A DNA stretch of 54,974 nucleotides from JAYFQE01 sp034927345 (GCA_034927345.1 JAYFQE010000005.1:1-54974), one strand, 5' to 3'; shown: positions 17,138-26,987, numbered from the stretch's first letter. Numbers and translations: made by a program. Notes: generated by a model from the letters alone, not told the origin.

Positions 17138-17959
17138 TCACACCGGCGTCAGCAGAGGCGGTAATTGGAAAAGCCGTTCTGCGTTCGCAGTTGTCAGGCG
17201 CGCTACATCTTCTGGCGATATCTGCCAGATTTCCGCGACTTTTGCGCCGATCAAGGGCAGATGAGCCGGCTCATTGCGCTGGCCGCGATAAGGTACCGGG
17301 GTCAGATAGGGGCTATCGGTTTCCAGCAGCAGGCGGTCGTGCGGACAATGCTCAATGACCTCAAGGGGTCTTCGGGCATTGCGGAAAGTGACCGGGCCGT
17401 CAAAACCCAGATAGAAGCCCATATCGAGCAATAATTCAGCAGTTTCCACACTGCCTGAAAAACAATGGCATACGCCGGGTGTTGAACGCAGACGACGGTT
17501 TTGGCGAGCACTTTTCAAGATCGCCAGACAATCGGCGGCAGCTTCCCTTTCATGAACAATAACCGGCAGATCAAAATCGAAAGCCCAATCCAGTTGCAGC
17601 CGGAAGACCTCTTGCTGGATTTGCCGTGGCGATAAATCATAATGATAATCGAGTCCAATTTCACCCAAGGCAACAATAGGCGCTCTATATCCGCTTCGAA
17701 TCAATTCATGCCATACTGCGGGCGAATCCTGGCCAAAGCCGGCTGCAGCATGCGGATGGCAGCCAACTGCGCAGAATACGCGACTGTTTTGGCGCGCCAG
17801 CTCAACCGCCAGCCGGGAATCCTGCATATCTGAAGCAGGCAACAAAATCCGGCCGATTCCGGCCTGAATCGCTCGCTCAAAAACTGCCGGCCTGTCAGAA
17901 ACAAAATCATCATCCTGCAGGTGGGCATGAGTATCAAACCATATTAAAGATTCAGCCAT
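17138..17959 (-). CDS. tatD: TatD family metal-dependent DNase
   Basis: A 273-residue TIM-barrel hydrolase. The metal site begins with FDTHAHL (D9, H11, H13); further family blocks are ALGEIGLDYHY near residue 98, PVIVHEREA near 135, VCHCFSGS near 165 and LLLETDSPYL near 212. The family cleaves DNA 3'-5' with two metal ions and has D-aminoacyl-tRNA deacylase activity in some members. It starts 9 bases after the metG stop with no SD of its own, so translational coupling is likely. metG-tatD is a common Bacillota pair. Confidence 0.92.
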   Translation of the reverse strand: MAESLIWFDTHAHLQDDDFVSDRPAVFERAIQAGIGRILLPASDMQDSRLAVELARQNSRVFCAVGCHPHAAAGFGQDSPAVWHELIRSGYRAPIVALGEIGLDYHYDLSPRQIQQEVFRLQLDWAFDFDLPVIVHEREAAADCLAILKSARQNRRLRSTPGVCHCFSGSVETAELLLDMGFYLGFDGPVTFRNARRPLEVIEHCPHDRLLLETDSPYLTPVPYRGQRNEPAHLPLIGAKVAEIWQISPEDVARLTTANAERLFQLPPLLTPV

Positions 17960-17968
17960 AATTCTGGC

Positions 17969-19981
17969 TCAGCCAACCTCCGAACCAGGCGGCACCAGGC
18001 CGTCGACCGTCAATAAGCGGTAACCCTCCGGCGCGGTCGCGCACAATAACATGCCCTTCGATTCGACGCCGCGGATTTTCCTGGGCAAAAGATTGGTCAC
18101 CACAATCACCTGGCGGCCAGGCATATCGTCCGGTTGATAATATTGAGCAATGCCGGATACAATCTGGCGGATCTCATCTCCCAGATCTATTTGTGAACAC
18201 AATAATTTATCGGAACCTTTGACTTTCTCACATGAAATGACCCGACCGACTTTCATGTTAACTTTTTGAAAATCTGTCCATTCGATCAAAGCGACGCCCG
18301 TCTCGGGATTCTGCGCCGGCAAATCATGTTTTTTTGCCTCCGGCGCGGAAGTCAAGGCCTCGCCGGCCATAGGTTCCGGTTTTGCCGGTTCAGCCGGCAC
18401 GGCAGCTTGCGCGCCCGGCAGCAGGGCATTCAATGCTGCAATTTCCTTGTTGAGATCGATCCGCGGGAAAATCGGATCGCCTTTAGACACGCGGTTGGTT
18501 ATCCGATAAAGACCAAATTTACCGGCAGCTGCCCATTCGGTCTGCTCCGCATCCTGAATGCCGAGAGCCTGCCAGATTTTCTCGGGCGTCCGAGGGATAA
18601 AAGGCAGCAGCAGAATCGAAATAATTCGAATGGCTTCAGCCAGATTATACAAAACAGCCGCCAGTCGAGGCATGAATTCCGGAGATCGGGCTAAAATCCA
18701 GGGCGATGTCTCGTCAATGTACTTGTTGCTGGCGCCGATAACTTTCCAAATATCGGTTAAAGCCTGGCTGAACTGCAATTTTTCCATAGCCGCCTCGACT
18801 GATGCCTGCAGGTTGCCGCAGGCTTCAATCAACGGCTCATCGGCCGGGTCCGATTGTCGTTGTACCGGCAGTCCTTCGGGGAAATAACGATCGATCATAG
18901 CCACCGTTCGGCTGACCAAATTGCCCAGATCATTGGCTAAATCGGAATTTATCCGGTTGATTAATGCTTCATTGGAAAAAACGCCGTCCGAACCGAAGGG
19001 GACTTCCCGCAAAAGGAAATAACGGATTGCATCGACCCCGTATTTGTCGCATAAAACAACAGGATCAACGACATTTCCCTTGGATTTCGACATTTTCCCG
19101 TCTTTGAACAGCAACCAGCCGTGACCAAATACCTGTTTAGGCAGCGGAATGTTCAAGGCCATCAGCATTGCCGGCCAGATAATCGTATGGAAGCGGACAA
19201 TTTCTTTACCGACCAGATGGACATCAGCCGGCCAATAGCGGGCAAAATCGCCGCGGCGGTCGGGATACCCCAAAGCCGTAATATAGTTGGACAATGCGTC
19301 AATCCAGACATAAACAACATGTTTCGGATCAAAGGGAACCTGAACGCCCCAATTAAAGGTTGTCCGCGATACACAGAGATCATCCAAGCCAGGCCGCAAA
19401 AAATTATTCAACATTTCATTAGCTCTGCTCGGCGGCTGGATGAAATCAGGATTTTTCTCAAACAGATCGATTAATGCTTGTTGATATTTGGACAGGCGGA
19501 AAAAATAACTTTCTTCGCGCGTTTTTTCCACAGGTCTGCCGCAGTCAGGACATTTATGGTCGGTCAGCTGGGTTTCTGTCCAGAATGATTCGCAAGGAGT
19601 ACAATACCAGCCTTCATATTCGCTTTTATAGATATCGCCTTGATCATAGAGCGTTTGAAAGATATTCTGAATAGCCGCCTCATGCTCCTGATCCGTCGTT
19701 CTGATGAAACGGTCATAGGAGATGTCCAGCAAGCGCCAGAGATCCTTGATGCCGCCGACCATATGATCCACATATTGTTTTGGCGTTACGCCGCTGGATT
19801 CCGCTTTGCGTTGAATTTTCTGGCCATGCTCATCGGTTCCGGTTAGGAACATGACATCATAACCTTTTAGGCGTTTGTAGCGCGCCATTGCATCAGCTGC
19901 AACGGTTGTGTAAGAATGACCAATATGCAGCTTGTCGCTGGGATAATAAATCGGTGTGGTAATGTAAAATGTCGGTTTCAT
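17969..19981 (-). CDS. metG: Methionine--tRNA ligase (MetG) with C-terminal tRNA-binding domain
   Basis: A 670-residue class I synthetase. HIGH is at residues 19-22, the zinc knuckle uses CTPC and CPDC near 125-145, and KMSKS lies near residue 300. An anticodon-binding helical domain follows, then a linker rich in Ala/Glu/Pro and a Trbp111/EMAP-like OB domain from about residue 570 (KVNMKVGRV to the end), which favours dimers. The start at 19981 is chosen because GGAGGG lies 9 bases upstream; the in-frame extension of 13 residues is rejected. A promoter lies at 20026-20054. Downstream is tatD. Confidence 0.95.
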   Translation of the reverse strand: MKPTFYITTPIYYPSDKLHIGHSYTTVAADAMARYKRLKGYDVMFLTGTDEHGQKIQRKAESSGVTPKQYVDHMVGGIKDLWRLLDISYDRFIRTTDQEHEAAIQNIFQTLYDQGDIYKSEYEGWYCTPCESFWTETQLTDHKCPDCGRPVEKTREESYFFRLSKYQQALIDLFEKNPDFIQPPSRANEMLNNFLRPGLDDLCVSRTTFNWGVQVPFDPKHVVYVWIDALSNYITALGYPDRRGDFARYWPADVHLVGKEIVRFHTIIWPAMLMALNIPLPKQVFGHGWLLFKDGKMSKSKGNVVDPVVLCDKYGVDAIRYFLLREVPFGSDGVFSNEALINRINSDLANDLGNLVSRTVAMIDRYFPEGLPVQRQSDPADEPLIEACGNLQASVEAAMEKLQFSQALTDIWKVIGASNKYIDETSPWILARSPEFMPRLAAVLYNLAEAIRIISILLLPFIPRTPEKIWQALGIQDAEQTEWAAAGKFGLYRITNRVSKGDPIFPRIDLNKEIAALNALLPGAQAAVPAEPAKPEPMAGEALTSAPEAKKHDLPAQNPETGVALIEWTDFQKVNMKVGRVISCEKVKGSDKLLCSQIDLGDEIRQIVSGIAQYYQPDDMPGRQVIVVTNLLPRKIRGVESKGMLLCATAPEGYRLLTVDGLVPPGSEVG

Positions 19982-20025
19982 ATAAATAAGCCCTCCTATA
20001 GAAAAGCGTTGATGATTCAAAAGCC

Positions 20026-20054
20026 ATTATATCAGGATACCGGACGATCGCCAA
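20026..20054 (-). promoter_or_regulatory. Promoter of metG
   Basis: TTGGCG (20054-20049), 17-base spacer, TATAAT (20031-20026), about 45 bases before the metG start. Confidence 0.65.
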
Positions 20055-20089
20055 CTGATAACATGGCATATCCTTAATCTTTCGGCGTT

Positions 20090-21085
20090 TCATTCCGTAT
20101 CATTTTTCACCGGTTCCAGAGCCTGTATTTGCAGCGCCAACGGATAGATTTCGTTCTTGTTGCGGCCCGTTTTCTGTACACAGCAGCGGACAGCGTCTTT
20201 TACGCTCTTCCCCTGCCGCAGCAATTCCCGCAGCATTCCGGCTGCTTCATCTTCAGACTGCTCCTGATTGTCGGCCAGCGCTTTGCCGGTCATATTCCCG
20301 GCGGCCGAGTCCCGCGCTGTATAAGTATCCGCCCCTTCTAAGACTAAAACATATTCGCCCCGCGGCTCTTCTTGCTCATAAAAAGACGCCGCCCGGGCAA
20401 CGCTCATACGCAGATATTCCTCATGACGTTTGGTCAATTCGCGGCCCAATGCCAGCTGCCGGCCACCCAGGCCTTGCGCCGCCAAATCGGTCAGAGTCCG
20501 CTTCAAGCGGTGCGGAGCTTCATATAAAATAATCGTCGGCCGGTCTCCGGCCAGCTCGCGGAGCCGTTCTTTTCTCAGTTTGCCGGAACTGGGCAGAAAG
20601 CCTTCAAAGATAAAACGGTCGGTCGGCAATCCGGAACCGGCTAAAGCAACAACGGCCGCGCAGGGACCCGGAACGACGACAACCGGGATTCCTCCTGCCA
20701 CACAAGCGGCAACTAATGAAGTGCCGGGATCGGAAATCCCCGGCATACCGGCGTCGGTTACCAGAGCCATGCGGCAGTTTTGCCGCAATCGTTCGAGCAG
20801 TATCGGTTCCTTCGTTAAACGATTGTGTTCATGATAACTTTCCAGGTGTTTACGCAAACCGAGATGATTTAATAACCGCAAGGTCCGCCGCGTATCTTCG
20901 GCAACAACGATATCGGCTGCTGCCAAAAGCGCTGCCGCCCTGGGCGACATATCTCCCAGATTGCCGATCGGCGTACCAATGAGATATAACGTACCGGAAC
21001 GCATCTTCTCGCCGGTGAGATCGTCAACGCTTGCATCAATCGATTCGCTATTCGGGAAATGGCCATCCAGATCCATACCGCTCAT
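20090..21085 (-). CDS. rsmI: 16S rRNA (cytidine(1402)-2'-O)-methyltransferase RsmI
   Basis: A 331-residue tetrapyrrole-methylase-fold enzyme that methylates the ribose of C1402 in the 30S P-site region. The SAM site opens with LIGTPIGNLGDMSPRA near residue 35; AEDTRRT, TDAGMPGISDPG near 110 and EAPHRLKRTL near 190 are family blocks. The first 28 residues are extra, and an internal start at the Met before RSGTLYL is possible. Its ATG overlaps the stop of the upstream methyltransferase (ATGA). A C-terminal helical domain with a GKSVKDAV segment is intact. Confidence 0.93.
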   Translation of the reverse strand: MSGMDLDGHFPNSESIDASVDDLTGEKMRSGTLYLIGTPIGNLGDMSPRAAALLAAADIVVAEDTRRTLRLLNHLGLRKHLESYHEHNRLTKEPILLERLRQNCRMALVTDAGMPGISDPGTSLVAACVAGGIPVVVVPGPCAAVVALAGSGLPTDRFIFEGFLPSSGKLRKERLRELAGDRPTIILYEAPHRLKRTLTDLAAQGLGGRQLALGRELTKRHEEYLRMSVARAASFYEQEEPRGEYVLVLEGADTYTARDSAAGNMTGKALADNQEQSEDEAAGMLRELLRQGKSVKDAVRCCVQKTGRNKNEIYPLALQIQALEPVKNDTE

Positions 21086-22035
21086 CCTTTCCTTTCACCA
21101 TCAACCGGAATCAAGCCTTGCAGGCGTTGCGCCTCGGTCATTGAAGGTTCATGCCCATACCAAGCCGCCGTTTCTGCAGTCATGCTGCCTGGTTGGTCGG
21201 CAAGGATCAAAGGCGGCTCTATTTGAAAGCCGCCTGATTTGCCCGATTTGACTGCCGACAACAGAAATATCGACGGCCGCCGTTCCGGCAGCGGCTGAAC
21301 CAGCCGCAATGTCCTGGCTTCCAAACGCCAGGTTCGCAAAGCATCAAAAACATCCGGCAGGCGATTGGCCTGATGTACTAATACCAACCTGCCGCCAGGT
21401 TTTAAAAGGCGCGACGCCGCCTGCAGAAGTTGATTTAAATCCAGTTCGATCTCTTCGCAGGCCCGGCTCAGGCGGTTGGCAGGATCATTTTTTTCAGAGA
21501 CGGCATCTATGTCGGACCGCCGGCGCCATGATTGCCCGGGCCGCCGATATGGCGGATTGCTGACTACTAAATCAAAACGGCCGTTTCCCTCGACATTTCC
21601 AACCGCCGCCCGGCCTGCGGCTATTTGGCGGACATCCTGCCTGACAGCCTGCATCCGGTGTTCCAGGTGATTTAAAACGATATTGCGGGCAAAAGTCGAA
21701 CAACTCGTTTCATCTAATTCGACGCCCCAGATTCTGGCCTGCGGCAGCCGGGCTGCCAATAATAAGGCGACGGCGCCGCAGCCGGCGCCGAGATCGGCCA
21801 CAAGCAGATCTTTTTCGGGAGTATGCTCAAAAAAAGCCGAAGCATAAGCGGCCAACATAACCGAATCGGTACCGAAGCGAAAACCATTTTTCTTTTGCAG
21901 CAGACGCAAACCGCCTCTCTGCAAATCTTCGACCGTGTCGTCCGGATAAAGGCACACCGGCCGGACTTGATCTTCGAGGACAAAAAGAGGATGCTCCGAT
22001 GGAACACCCTCTTCGGATCTCCGATTGAAATCCAT
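21082..22035 (-). CDS. TrmN6-like tRNA1(Val) (adenine(37)-N6)-methyltransferase
   Basis: A 317-residue SAM-dependent methyltransferase. The order is a short N-terminal strand (LEDQVRPVCL), GFRFGTDSVMLAAY near residue 55, the SAM loop VADLGAGCGAVALLLA near 80, and the N6-adenine motif NPPY near 160. This order matches YfiC/TrmN6, which methylates A37 of tRNA1(Val). The start at 22035 lies one base after the ferredoxin stop, so it is probably coupled; longer in-frame starts cross the ferredoxin gene. It overlaps rsmI by 4 bases, and this pairing with rsmI is usual in Bacillota. Confidence 0.85.
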   Translation of the reverse strand: MDFNRRSEEGVPSEHPLFVLEDQVRPVCLYPDDTVEDLQRGGLRLLQKKNGFRFGTDSVMLAAYASAFFEHTPEKDLLVADLGAGCGAVALLLAARLPQARIWGVELDETSCSTFARNIVLNHLEHRMQAVRQDVRQIAAGRAAVGNVEGNGRFDLVVSNPPYRRPGQSWRRRSDIDAVSEKNDPANRLSRACEEIELDLNQLLQAASRLLKPGGRLVLVHQANRLPDVFDALRTWRLEARTLRLVQPLPERRPSIFLLSAVKSGKSGGFQIEPPLILADQPGSMTAETAAWYGHEPSMTEAQRLQGLIPVDGERKG

Positions 22036-22036
22036 C

Positions 22037-22207
22037 TCAGTTCGCTTTGATTGCTTGTGTCGGGCAAACAGCTTCGCACGCACCGCATTCAATGCAGATG
22101 TCCGGATCGATGTTGTATTGAGTCGCGCCAGCGGAAATAGCACCGGATGGGCATTCGCTTTCGCATGAACCACATGAAATACATACATCTGTAATCAGAT
22201 AAGCCAT
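22037..22207 (-). CDS. 2[4Fe-4S] ferredoxin
   Basis: A 56-residue clostridial-type ferredoxin with two complete cluster motifs, CISCGSCESECP near residue 8 and CIECGACEAVCP near 38, and the internal two-fold repeat of the family. It is a small cytoplasmic electron carrier. The start at 22207 has GGAGGTG 7 bases upstream; an earlier start at 22240 is rejected. The next gene begins one base after its stop. Confidence 0.95.
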   Translation of the reverse strand: MAYLITDVCISCGSCESECPSGAISAGATQYNIDPDICIECGACEAVCPTQAIKAN

Positions 22208-22305
22208 AATAACACCTCCCATTCTTCGATATTCTATCATGCAACCACTAAATGAACAAGCAAAGCCGCATGCTTTATTTGTTAAATCACCGATTCGTTT
22301 AAATC

Positions 22306-23394
22306 TTAAAATACATCGTTTTGATCTGACTCAACCGGGTCACTGCCGGCAAGCTCCGATTCTTTAATCGATTCGATATCAGGATCGGCAACAAAATCCG
22401 ATTGAAAAACAACCTCGGAATCCAATCGATCGAAAGATCCGTCCGATTGATTATCGTTCGCCGTTGCGCCGGGTTCGCGCTGGCGGCGTTTACGATTCTG
22501 ATTCTGGCCATCACCCGTCGTTTGATTGTCCGCATTAGCCTTGGCTGCCGCGCAACCACCGGCCGGGCATTTTTTCCCCGGTTTGCCGCCAATAACAGAA
22601 ACATCGGCATTGGGAACAACGATCAAATCCGCTTCACCGCCGCGATCAAGCCGTACCGTTACAGTTTCCTTCAAAAGATTTATTCCTTCGACGACACCCT
22701 GCCCTTCAGGTGTCATGACAATATGTCCGGGGCGCGGCATCCGAGCGTGGGCGTCTTCATAAGCATCCTGCTCATATTTCAAACAGCATAAAAGACGGCC
22801 GCAGCAACCGGATATTTTCGCCGGATTCATGGACAGATTCTGTTCTTTTGCCATTTTTATCGAAACGGGAACAAAATCGTTCAGAAATGCACAGCAGCAT
22901 AATTCACGGCCGCAGATTCCCAGGCCGCCAACCATTCTTGCTTCATCTCTGACCCCGATCTGCCGTAGTTCGATGCGAATTCGAAAAATTGAAGCCAGAT
23001 CCTTAACCAATTCGCGAAAATCAACTCGCCCGTCCGCCGTAAAATAGAAAATGACTTTACGTCCGTCGAAGGTATATTCAACATCCACCAGATGCATATC
23101 CAATGCCCGGGCTTCTATTTTCGACTGGCAGATTTTAAAGGCTTCAGCTTCCTTGATCTTGTTTTCTTCGTACTTATCCAGATCCTCATCGGTAGCCACC
23201 CGTAAAATACCTTTAAGCGGAGCAACCAGCTTTTCTTCAGGCAGATCGATGGCTTCATCGGCAATGATCCCCAGTTCCACCCCCTGAACCGTTTCAACAA
23301 TGACCGAATCACCCTGATGAAGCAGATAATCACCTGGATCGAAATGATAGGCTTTGCCCGTTCCGTGGAATCGGACGCCAACAACTTTAGGCAT
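22306..23394 (-). CDS. ricT: PSP1 domain protein RicT (YaaT)
   Basis: A 362-residue protein with the PSP1 domain over residues about 5-270. It is rich in paired Cys (GRELCCCAF, SGCCGRLLCCL), which fits the Fe-S-binding RicA-RicF-RicT complex that drives RNase Y mRNA maturation and sporulation in Bacillus. The C-terminal 90 residues (Lys/Arg/Gln/Asn-rich, then acidic) are low-complexity and specific to this lineage. The start at 23394 has AAGGAG 7 bases upstream and overlaps holB by 8 bases. The order tmk-darA-holB-ricT is the usual one in Bacillota. Confidence 0.93.
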   Translation of the reverse strand: MPKVVGVRFHGTGKAYHFDPGDYLLHQGDSVIVETVQGVELGIIADEAIDLPEEKLVAPLKGILRVATDEDLDKYEENKIKEAEAFKICQSKIEARALDMHLVDVEYTFDGRKVIFYFTADGRVDFRELVKDLASIFRIRIELRQIGVRDEARMVGGLGICGRELCCCAFLNDFVPVSIKMAKEQNLSMNPAKISGCCGRLLCCLKYEQDAYEDAHARMPRPGHIVMTPEGQGVVEGINLLKETVTVRLDRGGEADLIVVPNADVSVIGGKPGKKCPAGGCAAAKANADNQTTGDGQNQNRKRRQREPGATANDNQSDGSFDRLDSEVVFQSDFVADPDIESIKESELAGSDPVESDQNDVF

Positions 23395-24406
23395 AAGATA
23401 ACTCCTTTCGCAGGACAAGCAATAAATGGCAAATCAGGCTTTCAAAACTGGCGTTTAGCGCTAATCCCCGCCGCGCGGCCAATAATGCGGTAAAAGCCCG
23501 GGTCAAACGTTCTGATTCCTCTTTCGCAGCATGATGCGTCGTTTTATGCATCGCCGCCAACTCGGACCAGCAATCCGGATTTGCTAAAATTTCCGGTTTC
23601 GGATTATAAAGCGTAATTAATTGATCTCGGATCAGGCTGCTCAGTATGTCTAAAATATCTTGAGCGTGTGGCCGGTTATCATCGAAAAATTGGTAACCTG
23701 AAGTTAATAACGCCGTCCGGCTCGTTTGGCTCAATCTGGAATAAAACCGGACCGTTTCACGGCGTAAATCACCAAACCAATCGCTGCCGGCCAAGTCTAT
23801 GGCCACGCCGGGTAAACCGCCGGAAAATCGGGCGTAAAACGCGATATTGCCGGAATCGTTCAATTTCTGGCGGCTAAGAATGGTTTCTATCTCCGCAGGC
23901 GTGCTGCGTCGAAGTAAAATCAAACCGGCTCGGGAAACAATGGTTGCCAGCAAATGATCCGTTCCTACAGCTGTAATTAAAAAACAAGCATACTCCGGCG
24001 GTTCTTCCAATGATTTCAGGAGGGCGTTCTGACCTTGTTCATTTAAATCGTCGCCGGCCAACAGATAGACTTTCCTTTTACCCAATTGTGGCTGCAGGTT
24101 AAGATCGGCACATACGCTTTGCCGAACGCGTTCGACTTTAATCACTTTTTCTTTGCCGTCTATCCGGATATTACGGAAATCCGGATGGGCTTGCTGATCG
24201 AAATAATGACAAGAAGGGCATTGGTCGCAGCTGCCAGATATTGAAGGATGTTCACAAAGCAAAGCTTTGGCAAATGCCGTAGCCAATGTTGTTTTGCCGA
24301 TGCCCTTCGGCCCGGCAAAAATATAAGCGTGCCCCGGACTGCCGGTCAGGGCAGCACCGAGGCGTCCTTTGGCTTCATTTTGACCAATAATGGAGGAAAA
24401 AGCCAT
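23387..24406 (-). CDS. holB: DNA polymerase III delta' subunit (HolB)
   Basis: A 339-residue clamp-loader subunit of the AAA+ family. Walker A is AGPKGIGKTT near residue 32; the zinc module CDQCPSC with a further Cys follows near 60; the sensor region NALLKSLEEPP near 120 contains the glutamate-rich helix typical of delta'. The Walker A Lys and Thr are kept. The start at 24406 lies one base after the darA stop and has no strong SD, which suggests coupling; longer starts run back through darA. Confidence 0.92.
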   Translation of the reverse strand: MAFSSIIGQNEAKGRLGAALTGSPGHAYIFAGPKGIGKTTLATAFAKALLCEHPSISGSCDQCPSCHYFDQQAHPDFRNIRIDGKEKVIKVERVRQSVCADLNLQPQLGKRKVYLLAGDDLNEQGQNALLKSLEEPPEYACFLITAVGTDHLLATIVSRAGLILLRRSTPAEIETILSRQKLNDSGNIAFYARFSGGLPGVAIDLAGSDWFGDLRRETVRFYSRLSQTSRTALLTSGYQFFDDNRPHAQDILDILSSLIRDQLITLYNPKPEILANPDCWSELAAMHKTTHHAAKEESERLTRAFTALLAARRGLALNASFESLICHLLLVLRKELSYA

Positions 24407-24407
24407 C

Positions 24408-24737
24408 TTACATTTTCTCGAAATGCTCAACGTTGAGAACAAAAACCGTAGCGCCGCCAACCATGACTTCAACAGGATATGGTATGTACGAACCACCCAT
24501 GGAAGAAGGCGTGACATTGGTATTTATGGCGGCTTGGCGGCTGCTGGAATATTTGCGGATAATACTCAGGACATCATCCAGCTGGTCATCGTCAACGACG
24601 ATCATTAATGTTGTATTGCCGGAACGGAGAAAGCCGCCGGTTGAATTCAATTTTGTAACCCGATAGCCGGCTCGATTCAATTCAGCCATGAGTCGTGGGC
24701 TGTCCTCATCGTGTACTATTGCATAAATCAGTTTCAT
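24408..24737 (-). CDS. darA: Cyclic-di-AMP receptor DarA (PstA/YaaQ)
   Basis: A 109-residue PII-like trimeric receptor. The family blocks KLIYAIVHDEDS at the N-terminus, the T-loop region STGGFLRSGNTTLMI near residue 30 and the C-terminal GGATVFVLNVEHFEK are all present. In Bacillus and Listeria it binds c-di-AMP; the effector partner is unknown. It overlaps tmk by 4 bases (ATGA) and precedes holB by 1 base. Confidence 0.95.
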   Translation of the reverse strand: MKLIYAIVHDEDSPRLMAELNRAGYRVTKLNSTGGFLRSGNTTLMIVVDDDQLDDVLSIIRKYSSSRQAAINTNVTPSSMGGSYIPYPVEVMVGGATVFVLNVEHFEKM

Positions 24738-25411
24738 ATGCCAAAGCCCTCCCTTATAACACGGTATATATCTGCGGCAAGCACCGTTTCCGGTTGTGCA
24801 GCATCCATTAAAATGAGGCGGTCCGGTTCAGCCAAAGCCAGATTTCGATAGCCATCGCGAATTTGTTGCATAAACGCTAAGCTTTCATTATCCAGCCGAT
24901 CGGCTTTTTCTTTTCGTCCGGTCAGTCGTTTGACCGCCAGTTCTACAGGCAGATCCAGTAAAATTGTGATATCCGGCCGGCAAGTTCCGATTGCCAGCTG
25001 ATTTAATGCTCCGATGACGTTCAGGTCCAAACCGCGTCCATATCCCTGATAAGCCACCGTCGAGTCATAAAACCGATCACAAATCACCCAACTTCCTGTC
25101 TCCAGAGCCGGCAAGATAATTTCCCGGACCAACTGGGCTCTGGCTGCCGCAAAAAGGAGCAATTCCGTTTCCTCACACATGTTCGTATGCCGCCGATCCA
25201 GCAGAATCTCCCGGACCGATTCGCCGATTGCCGTCCCGCCCGGTTCCCGCAGCACTTGAACTGTTTTGCCCATTTCGCGAAGCTTCTCGGTCAACCGTAC
25301 AATCTGGGTTGATTTGCCGGTACCGTCAATACCTTCAAAAGTAATTAAACGGCCCCGGGCATCCGGGATTGCTGGATCTTTGACCTTCAGCTTTTCTTCA
25401 TTATACATCAT
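24734..25411 (-). CDS. tmk: Thymidylate kinase (Tmk)
   Basis: A 225-residue kinase that phosphorylates dTMP to dTDP. The P-loop is FEGIDGTGKSTQ near residue 24, the DR motif is CDRFYDSTVAYQGYGRG near 110, and the lid region contains RKEKADRLDNE near 160. The start at 25411 has AGGAG 5 bases upstream (a second ATG follows directly). It lies 22 bases after the decarboxylase gene and overlaps darA. Confidence 0.94.
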   Translation of the reverse strand: MMYNEEKLKVKDPAIPDARGRLITFEGIDGTGKSTQIVRLTEKLREMGKTVQVLREPGGTAIGESVREILLDRRHTNMCEETELLLFAAARAQLVREIILPALETGSWVICDRFYDSTVAYQGYGRGLDLNVIGALNQLAIGTCRPDITILLDLPVELAVKRLTGRKEKADRLDNESLAFMQQIRDGYRNLALAEPDRLILMDAAQPETVLAADIYRVIREGFGI

Positions 25412-25433
25412 ATCCGCTCCTGATGGAATTGCG

Positions 25434-26987
25434 TCAGGCGAGAACAAGGAGATTTTCCTGATCAATTCCACTGATATTAATCTTATTTTCTATTAACTGA
25501 CGCAGGAAATCAACTCTGTTTTGATCGATTATTTCACCTGGCCAGATAAGTGGAATGCCAGGCGGATATGGAAGCAAAGCTCTGGCTGAAATATGCCCGC
25601 CGGCTTCGGTCAACGGTATACACCGCACAGCATGCCGGCCCAGCAGCGCGTCACCTGCAAGCAATCCGATCTGCGGCAGCTGCTGCAACCAATGGCGCCA
25701 TTCTATCTCTAGCCGGATAATCTGATCACCCGATCTTTTAGGCTGGCTTGGCGTCTTTACCGCTTGAACAAGTTTTGATAATAAATATTGCCAGGATTGT
25801 CCGGTTTGCCAAAGTGAGGGAATAAAAACCAGACGAGTTAAATCGGTGAATTCATAATCAATGCCGGCTTCGCTTAATTTCGCTGCGATAATGCCGATGG
25901 TATCAACCGCATGGATATCACGGCTGGTTATGACCAACCTTAAAGAATCACGGACGATTCCCCAACATTCATCAGCCTGGGCCATCGTTGCTTTTGCATC
26001 TATCTGGCACATTAATTCAGGTGGCAGGCCGTCGGCAAAATCCGCGCAAGCAGCCATCTGTCGGCTAATTGCTTTTTTGCCGAAACGATCCATGCAAGCC
26101 CGGGCATAATCAAGTGTGGCTGCAATCGGGAAAGAAGGACTGGATGTCTGAAATACAGAAACCATTCGATCCAGGCAAGCCGCATCAAGGCGACCGGAAG
26201 CGATCGCATCAGCCGACAGATGAAGATAAGCGCCCTGAGTTAAAACAGGCAGTGTTTTATGGCCGCTTTGAACACATGCGTCAGCGCCGGCTGCCATGGC
26301 CGATTCCGGCAGCAGTCCGGCACCATAGGCCAGATGCGCGCCGTGCGCTTCGTCAACCAGTAAAAGGATGCCGTGTTCATGAGCTATACGGGCAATCGAC
26401 CGTAAATCGGCACAGCAACCATAATAGTCAGGTGAAGTCAATAGAATGGCGCCGTAATCCGGATATTGGCGGAGCGCTTGTTCCACATCCTCTGCCGTTA
26501 CTTGCGGCATTAATGATAAACGCGGAATTTGCCGCATATTATCCGGCTCGGGAAAGCCGCCGGCATGTAACCAGGATACATTCAAATTCAGAAGAGCCGC
26601 CGCATGTACCACCGATTGATGACTGCAACGGGGCAGCAGCAGCCGGCCGTTGCGGCCAACTGTCGACGCTAGCATGATATGCAAAGCGGTCGTTGATCCG
26701 CCGGTAATAAAGCGGGTCTTTCCGGCGCCAAAGCTGGCTGCCGCTAAAAGCATAGCCTGATAAGCTGGGCCATCCGGTTTGTTGATATCATCTGTCAGAG
26801 GTAATTCCGTGACATCGATAGCTGCCAGTTCTGATTTCAACCACACCGGCCAGGCCTGTCCGGACAAATGGCCAGGCATATGCCAGGATTGGCGGCCAGA
26901 ATGAGCAAAAGATAACAGCGCAGCCACTAAAGGCATTTCTGCCGGATCGAGAGTCGATAATATATCATCCGGTTGATGCTCAATCAC
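25434..26987 (-). CDS. Orn/Lys/Arg decarboxylase family (YaaO-like) PLP enzyme
   Basis: A 517-residue fold-type I PLP enzyme. HMPGH near residue 38, TGGSTTALH near 98, LLVDEAHGAH (209-218) and SGHKTLP with the PLP-binding Lys244 are the family motifs. It probably makes a polyamine from lysine, arginine or ornithine; the substrate cannot be told from sequence. The start GTG at 26987 has AGGAGG 6 bases upstream. Placement upstream of tmk, darA and holB is the standard one for yaaO. The C-terminal domain is shorter than in the large inducible decarboxylases. Confidence 0.9.
   Translation of the reverse strand: MIEHQPDDILSTLDPAEMPLVAALLSFAHSGRQSWHMPGHLSGQAWPVWLKSELAAIDVTELPLTDDINKPDGPAYQAMLLAAASFGAGKTRFITGGSTTALHIMLASTVGRNGRLLLPRCSHQSVVHAAALLNLNVSWLHAGGFPEPDNMRQIPRLSLMPQVTAEDVEQALRQYPDYGAILLTSPDYYGCCADLRSIARIAHEHGILLLVDEAHGAHLAYGAGLLPESAMAAGADACVQSGHKTLPVLTQGAYLHLSADAIASGRLDAACLDRMVSVFQTSSPSFPIAATLDYARACMDRFGKKAISRQMAACADFADGLPPELMCQIDAKATMAQADECWGIVRDSLRLVITSRDIHAVDTIGIIAAKLSEAGIDYEFTDLTRLVFIPSLWQTGQSWQYLLSKLVQAVKTPSQPKRSGDQIIRLEIEWRHWLQQLPQIGLLAGDALLGRHAVRCIPLTEAGGHISARALLPYPPGIPLIWPGEIIDQNRVDFLRQLIENKINISGIDQENLLVLA

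Noticed and set aside
26069..26677. Plus-strand frame opposite the decarboxylase
   Set aside because: Shadow of a fully conserved PLP enzyme; no SD and no recognisable fold.
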